This document shows, piece by piece, positions 8,514-17,410 of a stretch of 64,000 nucleotides of DNA. The first letter of the stretch is position 1; every line of letters starts with the position of its first letter. A model generated the notes under the pieces. It was not told where the DNA came from. It made no database searches and was given only the letters and a program-made list of their open reading frames with translations. The stretch comes from Marinimicrobium locisalis. Its GTDB lineage: Bacteria > Pseudomonadota > Gammaproteobacteria > Pseudomonadales > Cellvibrionaceae. The translations under genes and the position numbers were made by a program. The stretch is taken from NCBI RefSeq assembly GCF_039822625.1, contig NZ_JBDLLG010000023.1, forward strand, positions 1 through 64,000, read 5' to 3'.

Positions 8514-9635
8514 ATGTCTATGCGTCGCCAGGATTTTAACTACCACTTACCCGAGTCACTGATCGCCCGTGAACCCGCCTCCGAGCGGCGGGGCAGCCGC
8601 TTGTTGTGTTTGGACGGGCCCACCGGTGAGCTTCAGCACGCCCAGTTTCCCGATATTTTGGACCAGGTCCGGCCCGGTGATTTGATGGTGTTTAATGACA
8701 CCAAAGTCATCCCCGCCCGGTTGTTTGGCACCAAAGAGACCGGGGGGCAGGTGGAGATTTTGATTGAGCGCTTGCTGAGCGATCAGCGAGTGCTTGCTCA
8801 CACCCGGGCCAGCAAGTCCCCCAAAATCGGCAGTACCATCGTGCTCGAAGACGGGACCCGCCTGGCCGTGACCGGGCGCCGGGATGACCTGTTTGAGCTG
8901 AACTTCCCGCCGGAAGAGCCGGCGCTGGAGGCTCTGGAGCGGCTCGGGCATATGCCGCTGCCGCCCTATATTGAGCGCGAGGACGAGGCCCTGGACCGGG
9001 AGCGCTATCAAACTGTTTACGGGCGGCGCGCCGGGGCGGTGGCCGCGCCCACCGCCGGCTTGCACTTTGATGCGGATTTGCTGGAACAACTACAAAAAAG
9101 AGGCGTGACGCTGGCGTTTGTGACGCTGCACGTTGGGGCCGGTACCTTTCAGCCGGTGCGGGTGGAGAACATCGCCGAGCACCGTATGCACAGCGAAGTC
9201 ATGGAAATTGACGAGGAGGTGTGCCGGAAGGTGCGCGCCACACGGGCCGGCGGTGGACGGGTAATCGCGGTGGGCACTACCAGCGTCCGCTGCCTGGAAA
9301 CCGCCGCCATGCAGGCCGAAGACGGGCCGAGCGCGGAGGAGGGCGCCCCACAGGTGGCCGAAGGCGGCATAGTGCCTTACCGCGGCGAGACCGACATCTT
9401 TATTACCCCAGGCTACGAGTTCCGCGCGGTGGATGCCCTGCTGACCAATTTCCACTTGCCCGAATCCACGCTTCTGATGTTGATATCCGCCTTTGCTGGC
9501 TACCGCCACACGCTGGCGGCGTATGAAGCGGCGGTGGAGCAGCAGTACCGTTTTTTCAGTTACGGCGATGCCATGTTTATTACCCGAAACCCCGATGCGC
9601 CGCGCGAGCCGGTGGGCACGCCCTCCGAGGATTAA
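8514..9635 (+). CDS. queA: S-adenosylmethionine:tRNA ribosyltransferase-isomerase
   Basis: Transfers and isomerises the ribosyl moiety of AdoMet onto 7-aminomethyl-7-deazaguanine in tRNA, giving epoxyqueuosine at position 34 of GUN-anticodon tRNAs. The protein is about 373 aa. It shows the family order DFNYHLPESLIA at the start, FNDTKVIPARL (about 65), GAVAAPTAGLHFD (about 175) and LHVGAGTFQPVR, then TNFHLPESTLLML and FFSYGDAMFI near the end. Two ATGs six bases apart (8514, 8520) fit the family start equally well and neither has a clear Shine-Dalgarno. It lies three bases upstream of tgt, which acts earlier in the same pathway, so the two are almost certainly cotranscribed. Confidence 0.95.
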   Translation: MSMRRQDFNYHLPESLIAREPASERRGSRLLCLDGPTGELQHAQFPDILDQVRPGDLMVFNDTKVIPARLFGTKETGGQVEILIERLLSDQRVLAHTRASKSPKIGSTIVLEDGTRLAVTGRRDDLFELNFPPEEPALEALERLGHMPLPPYIEREDEALDRERYQTVYGRRAGAVAAPTAGLHFDADLLEQLQKRGVTLAFVTLHVGAGTFQPVRVENIAEHRMHSEVMEIDEEVCRKVRATRAGGGRVIAVGTTSVRCLETAAMQAEDGPSAEEGAPQVAEGGIVPYRGETDIFITPGYEFRAVDALLTNFHLPESTLLMLISAFAGYRHTLAAYEAAVEQQYRFFSYGDAMFITRNPDAPREPVGTPSED

Positions 9636-9638
9636 ACC

Positions 9639-10766
9639 ATGTCTTTTATGCAGTTTGAGCTGGACCGCCAGGAGGGGCAGGCACGGCGTGGCCGGCTGAC
9701 TTTCCCTCGCGGCACGGTGGAAACACCCGCCTTTATGCCGGTGGGTACCTATGGAACGGTTAAGGGCATGCTGCCACGGGATATCGAGGCCATCGGTGCC
9801 CAGATTATTCTGGGCAATACCTTTCACCTGATGCTGCGCCCGGGCACCGAGGTCATCAAGGCCCACGGGGATTTGCACGATTTTATGCAGTGGTCCGGGC
9901 CCATCCTGACCGATTCCGGCGGCTTCCAGGTCTTCAGCCTGGGGGATATCCGGAAAATCACCGAAGAAGGAGTCTCCTTTCGCTCGCCGATCGACGGGAG
10001 CCCGGTATTTCTGGGGCCGGAGGAGGCGATGCAGGTCCAACGGGACCTGGGCTCGGACATCGTGATGATTTTTGACGAGTGCACGCCGTACCCGGCCACC
10101 GAAGAGGAAGCCCGCAAATCCATGGAGCTTTCCCTGCGTTGGGCGGCCCGCTCCAAGACCGCCCATGGGGACAGCCCCTCGGCGCTGTTCGGCATTGTGC
10201 AGGGGGGTATGTACGAATCTCTGCGACGAGAGTCGCTGGCGGGCCTGAAGGAGATTGGCTTTGACGGCTATGCCATCGGCGGCCTGTCGGTGGGGGAGCC
10301 CAAGGAAGACATGCTTCGCGTGTTGAGCGGTTTAGCGCCGCATATGCCCAAGGACAAGCCCCGCTACTTGATGGGCGTGGGCAAACCGGAAGACTTGGTT
10401 GAAGGGGTGCGCCGTGGGGTCGACATGTTCGACTGCGTTATGCCCACCCGCAATGCCCGCAACGGCCACTTTTTTACCCGCGAAGGGGTGATCAAAATCC
10501 GCAACGCCCGCCACCGTCACGATACCGGGCCTCTGGATGCGCACTGCGACTGCTACACCTGTCAGAACTTCAGCCGCAGCTATCTGCACCACCTGGATAA
10601 GTGTGGGGAGATGTTGGGCGCGCAGCTGGGGACCATTCACAACCTTCGCCATTATCAGGCCTTGATGGCGGGCCTGCGCACCGCGCTGGAGGCGGGGGAG
10701 TTGGAAGGTTTTGTCGGGGATTTTTATCAGGCCAAGGGCCTGCCCGTGCCCGCCGTTGCGGGCTGA
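9639..10766 (+). CDS. tgt: queuine/preQ1 tRNA-guanine transglycosylase
   Basis: Exchanges guanine 34 of His, Asp, Asn and Tyr tRNAs for preQ1 during queuosine synthesis. The protein is 375 aa, full length. It has the substrate-binding SGGFQVFSLG (about residues 89-98), GGLSVGEPKEDM, the catalytic-Asp segment DMFDCVMPTRNARNG and the zinc site CDCYTCQNF with a downstream His. It starts three bases after queA. A GC hairpin without a T-tract follows its stop. In most gammaproteobacteria yajC comes next, but here it is absent. Confidence 0.96.
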   Translation: MSFMQFELDRQEGQARRGRLTFPRGTVETPAFMPVGTYGTVKGMLPRDIEAIGAQIILGNTFHLMLRPGTEVIKAHGDLHDFMQWSGPILTDSGGFQVFSLGDIRKITEEGVSFRSPIDGSPVFLGPEEAMQVQRDLGSDIVMIFDECTPYPATEEEARKSMELSLRWAARSKTAHGDSPSALFGIVQGGMYESLRRESLAGLKEIGFDGYAIGGLSVGEPKEDMLRVLSGLAPHMPKDKPRYLMGVGKPEDLVEGVRRGVDMFDCVMPTRNARNGHFFTREGVIKIRNARHRHDTGPLDAHCDCYTCQNFSRSYLHHLDKCGEMLGAQLGTIHNLRHYQALMAGLRTALEAGELEGFVGDFYQAKGLPVPAVAG

Positions 10767-10812
10767 GTCACAAAAAGCGCCACGGAGCGCCGCTTTCATT
10801 GAGGCGCTCTGA

Positions 10813-10840
10813 TTGTTGTCTAGGGGGAAATCGGTATAAT
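10813..10840 (+). promoter_or_regulatory. promoter for secD-secF
   Basis: TTGTTG (10813-10818), 16 bases, then a perfect TATAAT (10835-10840), 50 bases upstream of the secD ATG. It gives secDF its own transcription start, separate from queA-tgt. Confidence 0.6.
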
Positions 10841-10890
10841 CCGGGCCTTCGTTTGTATCCGATACCGTCGAATAAGTCACGGAACTGTCT

Positions 10891-12768
10891 ATGCTTAACC
10901 GCTATCCGCTTTGGAAGTACCTACTGATTCTTGTAGTCGTTGCCCTGGGCTTCGTCTATGCCTTGCCCAACCTCTACACCCCGGACCCGGCGGTGCAGAT
11001 CTCGGGGCAGTCCGGTTCCGTTGAGGTGGACCAGGCGCTGGTCGACCGGGTGAGCGAGCAGCTCGCCGAGGCCGATGTTGAATTCACCAGCATTGAGCTG
11101 GGTGAGAACAACATTCTGGTGCGCCTGGCCCATGAAGACGCGCAAATGCGCGCTCGGCGTCAATTGCAGGAGGCGCTGGGTTTTGACTACGTGGTGGCCC
11201 TGAACCTGGCGCCCACCACCCCTGGCTGGCTGGAAGCCATGGGCGCCTCGCCCATGCGCCTGGGCCTGGACCTCTCCGGCGGTGTGCACTTTTTGATGGA
11301 GGTGGACACCGCCGCAGCGCTGGAGACCCGTCAGGAAATCAATGCCGATGAAATGAAAAGCACCCTGCGGGAAGAGCGGATTCGGTACAACAGCCTTGAG
11401 GTCAACGACGAGCAGGCTATCGTTGCACGCTTTCGTTCCGCCGACTTGCGGGATCAGGCGGTTGAGGCCCTGGAAGATGAGTACGACACGCTGCTTTTTG
11501 TCGAGGATCAGAACGAAGAGGGTGACCACCGTTTTGTCGCACGGCTGAGCGAAACCGCCGTTGACGAGGTGGAAGACTACGCTCTGGGCCAAAACCTCAT
11601 TACGCTGCGTAACCGGGTGAACGAGCTGGGCGTGTCCGAGCCGGTGGTGCAGCGCCAAGGCGGCAACCGGATCATCGTGCAACTGCCCGGCGTGCAGGAT
11701 ACGGCCGAAGCCAAGCGGGTTATTGGCAAGACCGCCAACCTGGAGTTCCGGCTGGAGGCCGGGCCGGACACGCTGGTGTCCATGAAAGAATCCTTCCCTT
11801 ACCGGAGTGAAACGGACCGCCAGCGCTACGGCGAAGCGGAGCTCGAGCGACAGATTATCCTGACCGGCGATCATGTGGCCAACGCCACCAGCAGCTTTGA
11901 TGCCGAAACCAGCATGCCGCAGGTCAACATTACCCTGGATGGCATGGGCGGTACCAAAATGCACCGCGCCACCCGCGACAACATCGGCCGGCGCATGGGC
12001 GTACTCTTCATTGAGCACAAAACCCGCACCGAGTACGAGACCAACGAAGCGGGCGAGCGTGTTGAAGTGCGGGAAAACTACGTCGAGCGCGAAGTCATCA
12101 GCCTGGCGACCATCCAGAGCGCGTTGGGTAAACAGTTCCGCATTACCGGCCTGGAGTCACCGGCCGAGGCTTCCGAACTGGCGCTGCTGTTGCGCGCCGG
12201 TGCCCTGGCCGCGCCCATGTATTTTGTCGAAGAGCGTACCATCGGCCCATCCTTGGGGGCGGAGAATATTCAGACCGGTTTGAACTCCGTGGTCATCGGC
12301 TTGAGCCTGGTGCTCGTCTTTATGCTCTTTTACTACAAAGTGTTCGGCATTTTTGCCAATCTGGCCCTCTCCGCCAATATTCTGTTGTTGGTGGCGGTGA
12401 TGTCCCTGTTGGGCGCGACACTGACGCTGCCGGGTATTGCCGGTATTGTGTTGACCGTCGGTATGGCGGTGGATGCCAATGTGCTGATTTTCTCTCGTAT
12501 CCGGGAAGAGCTGAAAAACGGCATGCCCCCACAGGGAGCGATTTACAAAGGCTACGAGCAGGCGTTTGTGAGTATTATGGATGCCAACGTTACCACCTTG
12601 CTGGTCGCGGTCATCCTCTACGCCATCGGCACCGGCCCGGTACAAGGCTTTGCGGTCACGCTGTCGATCGGTATTCTGACTTCCATGTTTACCGCCATCA
12701 TGGGTACACGGGCACTGGCCAATCTGGTCTATGGCCGTCGTCGCAACCTGAAAAAGATCTGGATTTAA
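10891..12768 (+). CDS. secD: protein translocase subunit SecD
   Basis: RND-superfamily membrane protein that uses the proton gradient to help pull secreted proteins out of SecYEG. The protein is 625 aa. It has one N-terminal membrane helix (about 7-25), a large periplasmic domain (P1 head and base, about 30-440) including LGLDLSGGVHFLMEVD, and a five-helix bundle at the C-terminus (about 455-620) with GMAVDANVLIFSRIREEL. The length matches the family. It is followed after 12 bases by secF. The usual upstream partner yajC is missing and replaced by a 124-base spacer with its own promoter. Confidence 0.96.
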   Translation: MLNRYPLWKYLLILVVVALGFVYALPNLYTPDPAVQISGQSGSVEVDQALVDRVSEQLAEADVEFTSIELGENNILVRLAHEDAQMRARRQLQEALGFDYVVALNLAPTTPGWLEAMGASPMRLGLDLSGGVHFLMEVDTAAALETRQEINADEMKSTLREERIRYNSLEVNDEQAIVARFRSADLRDQAVEALEDEYDTLLFVEDQNEEGDHRFVARLSETAVDEVEDYALGQNLITLRNRVNELGVSEPVVQRQGGNRIIVQLPGVQDTAEAKRVIGKTANLEFRLEAGPDTLVSMKESFPYRSETDRQRYGEAELERQIILTGDHVANATSSFDAETSMPQVNITLDGMGGTKMHRATRDNIGRRMGVLFIEHKTRTEYETNEAGERVEVRENYVEREVISLATIQSALGKQFRITGLESPAEASELALLLRAGALAAPMYFVEERTIGPSLGAENIQTGLNSVVIGLSLVLVFMLFYYKVFGIFANLALSANILLLVAVMSLLGATLTLPGIAGIVLTVGMAVDANVLIFSRIREELKNGMPPQGAIYKGYEQAFVSIMDANVTTLLVAVILYAIGTGPVQGFAVTLSIGILTSMFTAIMGTRALANLVYGRRRNLKKIWI

Positions 12769-12780
12769 GAGAGCACCGCT

Positions 12781-13944
12781 ATGTCACAGGAAGCGAAAGT
12801 CATTAATTTCATGGGTTGGCGGAAAACCGCCGCCACCATCTCCATTGTGCTGCTGATCGGGTCGATCGTGGCGCTGGCGGTTCGCGGTCTGGAGTTTGGG
12901 CTGGACTTCACCGGCGGCTCCCAAATCGAGCTGGGGTTTGATCAGCCGGCGGACCTGGGCACCATTCGAGACGTGCTCTCTGACGAGGGGCTGGAAAACC
13001 CGGTAGCGGTGTTTTTCGGTTCTGATTCCGAGGTACTGATTCGCACCCAGGACGCCTTGAGCGATGGCGCCCTGGATCAGCTGAACGAGGATGTGGCGGC
13101 GCTGTCGTCCGGGGCGACCCTAACCGAAGTGCGCCAGGCCCCCAGCGACCAGGTTCGGTTTTCCGAAGTGTTGGTTTTTTCGGGGGTAGAGGCGCAAACC
13201 TTGCGGGACGCCGACCTGTTCGATGCCGACTATTTTGGCCAGACCCGCATCTCGAGCGACGGTGACCAAGTTACCGTGGCGGTGGAGAATGCACTGGACA
13301 ACGTCTATTCGCGCTACCTGATTAGCGCTCTTGAGGAGGCAACCGGCGCCACCATTGAGCTGCGCCGCAGTGAATTTGTGGGGCCGCAAGTGGGCGCCGA
13401 GCTGCGGGACCAGGGCGGCTTGGGGATGTTGTTTGCGCTCGCGGTGGTGATGATCTATGTTGCTATTCGCTTCCAGTATAAATTCTCCATCGGTGCCGTG
13501 GCGGCCTTGATCCACGATGTGATTATCGTTCTGGGCTTCTTTGCGCTGCTGGGAATCGATTTCGACCTGACGGTTCTTGCCGCGGTACTGGCCGTAATCG
13601 GCTATTCGCTGAACGATACCATTGTGGTATTTGACCGAATTCGCGAGAATTTTCGGAAGATGCGCCGAGGCACCACCAATGAAGTCATTAATACCTCGTT
13701 GACGCAAACCCTCGAGCGGACCTTGCTGACCTCATTGACCACTTTGCTGGTGTTGCTGGTTCTGTTTTTCTTCGGTGGTGAGTTGATCAATGGCTTCGCC
13801 ACGGCGCTGATTGTCGGCGTTGTTGTGGGTACTTACTCGTCTGTTTACGTCTCCGCCAATACCCTGGCAGTGATGCATCTGACGAAAGAGGACCTGATGC
13901 CCCCGCAGAAAGAGGGGGAAGACCAGGAAGAAGTACTGCCGTAG
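12781..13944 (+). CDS. secF: protein translocase subunit SecF
   Basis: Partner of SecD in the proton-driven late step of Sec export. The protein is 387 aa, somewhat longer than the E. coli protein (about 320) because of a larger periplasmic region (about 50-205). It has LEFGLDFTGGSQIEL after the first helix and five C-terminal helices with AVIGYSLNDTIVVFDRIREN (about 278-297). The acidic C-terminal tail (EGEDQEEVLP) is cytoplasmic. A strong GC hairpin follows the stop. Confidence 0.95.
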   Translation: MSQEAKVINFMGWRKTAATISIVLLIGSIVALAVRGLEFGLDFTGGSQIELGFDQPADLGTIRDVLSDEGLENPVAVFFGSDSEVLIRTQDALSDGALDQLNEDVAALSSGATLTEVRQAPSDQVRFSEVLVFSGVEAQTLRDADLFDADYFGQTRISSDGDQVTVAVENALDNVYSRYLISALEEATGATIELRRSEFVGPQVGAELRDQGGLGMLFALAVVMIYVAIRFQYKFSIGAVAALIHDVIIVLGFFALLGIDFDLTVLAAVLAVIGYSLNDTIVVFDRIRENFRKMRRGTTNEVINTSLTQTLERTLLTSLTTLLVLLVLFFFGGELINGFATALIVGVVVGTYSSVYVSANTLAVMHLTKEDLMPPQKEGEDQEEVLP

Positions 13945-13969
13945 GATTCGGTGTAGACTCAAGCAACAA

Positions 13970-13994
13970 GCGGAACCGGGCGGGCCGGTTCCGC
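13970..13994 (+). terminator. GC-rich hairpin after secF
   Basis: GCGGAACCGG and its inverse CCGGTTCCGC flank a 4-5 base loop. There is no T-run, so this could be a Rho-assisted or partial terminator between secF and the histidine kinase. Confidence 0.4.
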
Positions 13995-14014
13995 GTGATC
14001 CATGAGCGCACGTT

Positions 14015-16033
14015 ATGTCGAATCGCGTTACCTTTAGCGGGGAAGAGGAACTTGAGTCCCTGGATGCGGCGCAGCTGCGCGACCTGGTAGCCCGCTACCG
14101 GCGGATATTCAACGGTAGCGGTTACGGCTTCTGGGAATGGGACCTGAACACCCATCGGATTGATTGGTCCGGCGGTTTCTGGGAATCCCTCGGCTATGAC
14201 GATGAGGATAAGCTGTGCATCAGTGATGCCCATCAACTGCCGGATTACATCCACCCCGACGACCGAAACGGCATGCTGGAGGCGGTGCGGGAGCACCTGC
14301 GCAGTGGCGAACCACTCAATACCTCCTACCGAATACTCACCAAGCGTGATGGCTACGTTTGGACCCAAGTACGGGCCAACTCTATTCGCGATGAGTACGG
14401 TCGCGTGCTCTATATTTCCGGTGTCAACTTTGATATTACCGAACTGAAAAACGTCGAGGCGGCCTTGCGCGAGAGTGAGGCACGCCAGGCGCGAATTATT
14501 CAGGCCTCCAACGATGGCATCTGGGAATGGTACGCCGACCGCAAAGGCTTCCACTTCTCCAACCGTTGCTGGGAGCACGCCGGCTACGACGAAAAAGACG
14601 ACGTCGTGATCCGGGGGCAGAACCGGATTTCGGTCTGGCGCTCCCACATCCACCCGCAGGATCTCCCCAAGTTCGACCAGACTCTGGCCGACCATATGGC
14701 CGGCCGTGCGCCTTTTGACATCGAGTACCGAATTTTCGGCAAAGACGGCGATATTCGCTGGATACGCGCACGCGGCCGGGCCAGCTTTGATTTGGAAGGC
14801 AACCCGGTACGGATGTCCGGCACCAATATGGATATTACCGATATCAAGCGCGCCGAAGAGCGGGTGGTGCAGGCGAAGGAAACGGCGGAGAAGGCCAACC
14901 AAGCCAAGTCCGACTTCCTTTCCAGCATGAGCCACGAACTGCGCACGCCGCTTAACGCCATTCTCGGTTATGCGCAGCTGTTTCAGTACGAAGAGAACCT
15001 GACCAGCAGCCAAGTCGATAACGCCCGGGAGATTCGCAAGGCCGGCGAGCACCTGCTGCAGCTGATTAACGATGTGCTGGATCTCGCCAAGATAGAATCC
15101 GGGCGAATGACTTTTTCCATGGAGCCGGTTCTGGTATCCCGAGTGGTGGCGGAGTGCTTCACCTTAATCCAGCCCCAGGCGGATACCATGAATGTTCGCT
15201 TCAGCGCGGACATGAACCGCTTGGAAAGCACCTACGTGGTGGCCGACAACGTGCGCCTTAAGCAGGCGCTGCTCAATTTGATCAGCAACGCGGTCAAATA
15301 CAACCGGGTCGGGGGCGAAGTGGAAGTTCGCCTGACGGAGCAGGAAGACAACCGCCTGCGCATCACGGTTCGGGACTCCGGCCAGGGCATTCCGGTCAGC
15401 CGCCAGAACGAGGTGTTCCAGCCGTTTAATCGTTTGAATGCGGAGTACACAAAAATCGAGGGCTCGGGCGTTGGGCTGGTCATCACCAAACAGCTGGTGG
15501 AGATGATGGGCGGCAAGCTGGCGTTCGAGAGTACCGAGGGAGTGGGCACTGAGTTCTGGATGGACCTGCCCATGTCCACGGAGTGGAATCAGGATTTGGT
15601 GGCGGACCGCCAAAGCCAGGGCTCTCACTCGGTTAGCCGGCCGGAGCACTTGGCGGTGGAGCGCCCGTGCACCATTCTGTATGTGGAGGATAATCCGTCG
15701 AATATCCGTTTGATGCAGCAGGTTCTAAGCCGTTACCCGCAGCTGACGCTGGAGGTGGCGGAGGAGGCGTTTCTGGGCATTTATAAGGCCCGGAGCGAGC
15801 GGCCGGATATTATTATTTTGGATATTAATCTGCCGGGTATGGATGGCTACGAGGCGCTGTCGGTGCTGAAGCGCGACCCGGTGACGATGAATATTCCGGT
15901 GGTCGGTCTGTCAGCCAATGCCATGCCCTACGATATAGAACGCGGCAAAAGCGCCGGCTTCTACGATTACCTCACCAAGCCGGTGGAAATTAACCACCTG
16001 ATGCATACCTTAAACGCTTTGCTCTCTGATTGA
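14015..16033 (+). CDS. hybrid sensor histidine kinase, two PAS domains plus receiver
   Basis: Soluble hybrid kinase of 672 aa with no membrane helix. Two PAS-PAC units lie at about 25-150 and 155-285, each with a W-E-W opening and a 'G-x-N-x-DIT' PAC end. A short coiled segment follows. The HisKA domain carries the phospho-accepting His in SHELRTPLN (about 307), then comes the ATPase domain (N-box LISNAVKYN, G-boxes DSGQGI and GSGVGL). A C-terminal receiver has the phospho-Asp in LDINLPGMDG (about 605) and Lys in YLTKPV. No DNA-binding domain or neighbouring response regulator is present, so it is an orphan; the ligand and output are unknown. The ATG at 14015 is the first good start after the secF hairpin. 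Confidence 0.88.
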   Translation: MSNRVTFSGEEELESLDAAQLRDLVARYRRIFNGSGYGFWEWDLNTHRIDWSGGFWESLGYDDEDKLCISDAHQLPDYIHPDDRNGMLEAVREHLRSGEPLNTSYRILTKRDGYVWTQVRANSIRDEYGRVLYISGVNFDITELKNVEAALRESEARQARIIQASNDGIWEWYADRKGFHFSNRCWEHAGYDEKDDVVIRGQNRISVWRSHIHPQDLPKFDQTLADHMAGRAPFDIEYRIFGKDGDIRWIRARGRASFDLEGNPVRMSGTNMDITDIKRAEERVVQAKETAEKANQAKSDFLSSMSHELRTPLNAILGYAQLFQYEENLTSSQVDNAREIRKAGEHLLQLINDVLDLAKIESGRMTFSMEPVLVSRVVAECFTLIQPQADTMNVRFSADMNRLESTYVVADNVRLKQALLNLISNAVKYNRVGGEVEVRLTEQEDNRLRITVRDSGQGIPVSRQNEVFQPFNRLNAEYTKIEGSGVGLVITKQLVEMMGGKLAFESTEGVGTEFWMDLPMSTEWNQDLVADRQSQGSHSVSRPEHLAVERPCTILYVEDNPSNIRLMQQVLSRYPQLTLEVAEEAFLGIYKARSERPDIIILDINLPGMDGYEALSVLKRDPVTMNIPVVGLSANAMPYDIERGKSAGFYDYLTKPVEINHLMHTLNALLSD

Positions 16034-16129
16034 TTGGCTTCTTCGTTTGCTGAGAGTCCAGTGTGAGGGAGGTCTCCCTGGGGTATTCCCCACTCCCGCC
16101 GGACTAGACGTTATTGCAAAATCGAAAAC

Positions 16130-16933
16130 CTACTTAACGTGACCGAGGTGCTTCTCAATCACCTGCAAAACAGGCTTAAACACCTTCGGCGTGCCACACA
16201 CAATATGTCCGGTTTCCATAAAGGTCGAACCGCCGTGGAAATCACTGATCAAGCCACCGGCCTCCTTCACCAGCAACACACCCGCCGCGAAATCCCACTC
16301 ATTCAAATGCATCTCCCAAAAAGCGTCATAACGGCCCGCCGCCACATACGCCAAATCCAGCGCCGCCGAGCCCGCCCGGCGAATGCCCGCCGTCTGACCG
16401 GCCAACTCCGCCACTGATGCCAAAAACGGCTGAATCTTCGCAAACGCGGGGCCATCAAAGGGAATGCCAGTGCCTAGAAGGGCGCCTTCCAACCCGCGGC
16501 GGCTGGAAACGCGAATTCGGCGGCCGTTCAATGACGCGCCACGGCCACGGCTGGCGGTGAACTCCTCGCGCCGAACCGGGTCCAGAACCACCGCGTGCTC
16601 CACTTGCCCCTTATACAGACAGGCAATCGAGACAGAAAAATGCGGCATGCCGTGAACAAAATTCGTGGTGCCGTCCAGCGGATCGATCACCCATACATAA
16701 TCCGAATTCTTGCCCTCAATGGTGCCGCCTTCCTCACCGCGGAAACCGTGGTCCGGGTAGGCCTTGCGCAACACCTGGATAATCGCCCGCTCCGCACCGC
16801 GGTCGACTTCGGTCACGAAGTCATTGGGGCTCTTGTTTTCGATTTTCAGCGTATCCGGACGTTCGTAGGCGCGTTCAATCAGTTCACCGGCCTTGCGCGC
16901 CGCGCGCAAAGCCATGTTCAGCATGGGTTCCAT
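16130..16933 (-). CDS. suhB: inositol monophosphatase family protein SuhB
   Basis: Mg2+-dependent, Li+-sensitive phosphatase on inositol-1-phosphate. In E. coli it is also a Nus-factor partner in rRNA antitermination. The protein is 267 aa, the standard length. The metal motifs are GEEGG (about 67-71), WVIDPLDGTTNFVHG (about 82-96) and NEWDFAAGVLLV (about 215). The ATG at 16933 begins MEPMLNMA, as in family members. The frame stays open far upstream, to 18151, but that stretch is antisense to trmJ and palindromic DNA and is not part of the gene. It is divergent from trmJ, as in many gammaproteobacteria. Confidence 0.95.
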   Translation of the reverse strand: MEPMLNMALRAARKAGELIERAYERPDTLKIENKSPNDFVTEVDRGAERAIIQVLRKAYPDHGFRGEEGGTIEGKNSDYVWVIDPLDGTTNFVHGMPHFSVSIACLYKGQVEHAVVLDPVRREEFTASRGRGASLNGRRIRVSSRRGLEGALLGTGIPFDGPAFAKIQPFLASVAELAGQTAGIRRAGSAALDLAYVAAGRYDAFWEMHLNEWDFAAGVLLVKEAGGLISDFHGGSTFMETGHIVCGTPKVFKPVLQVIEKHLGHVK

Positions 16934-16972
16934 AGGGCAATCAGTCTTTTCTTGAGAAATGGGAAAGAACGG

Positions 16973-17253
16973 GGGGAGGCTAGTGGTCCATGCGGCTAAC
17001 TCTGTAATTCTCAGCCGCCACACAAGCGTTGTGGGCAAGGCGCGCGATCGCAGGACTGGCCGTGCCAATTCAAGTGAGCGCAACACCGTCCACGACGCTT
17101 GTGTGGCGGCCCTTCGGGAGAGCCTGTGCCGGCGCGACTCAGCGTTGCGTTTCTTGACAAGGGACCCACCCTTGCCAGCGAAACGCGCCTTGATTCGCAC
17201 CGGCACAGGCTCTCTGAGAGTTACAGAGTTAGCCGCATGGACCACCATCTCCC
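16973..17253. repeat. large nested palindrome (three-way junction) between suhB and trmJ
   Basis: Outer arms of 33 bases (16982-17014 and 17214-17246) match inversely at all but about two positions. Inside lie two further hairpins. One is 17014-17034 with 17090-17110 (21 bases, one mismatch). The other is 17118-17153 with 17180-17214 (about 35 bases, imperfect), itself closing on CAAGGG...CCCTTG. The element forms a junction-like fold of about 275 bases and fills most of the divergent promoter region. No transposase frame lies inside. It may be a MITE-like element or a structured RNA; the sequence alone does not decide. Confidence 0.75.
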
Positions 17254-17410
17254 GAAGGCCGCACAGTATACCGACATGGGAGGGGCCTCGCCAGCGGCGA
17301 CCGGTAAATAACCGCCACCGGGGCGGATCACCGAAAGGCGCGGTCGTGCTAGAATACGCGCCTTTTCGTCGCGCACCCTTATTAAAGACCGCTTTGCATG
17401 AGAGACCGCT

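Noticed and set aside
10921..12018. 365-codon antisense frame over secD
   Set aside because: His/Gln/Gly-rich shadow of a conserved gene with no domain and no start signals.
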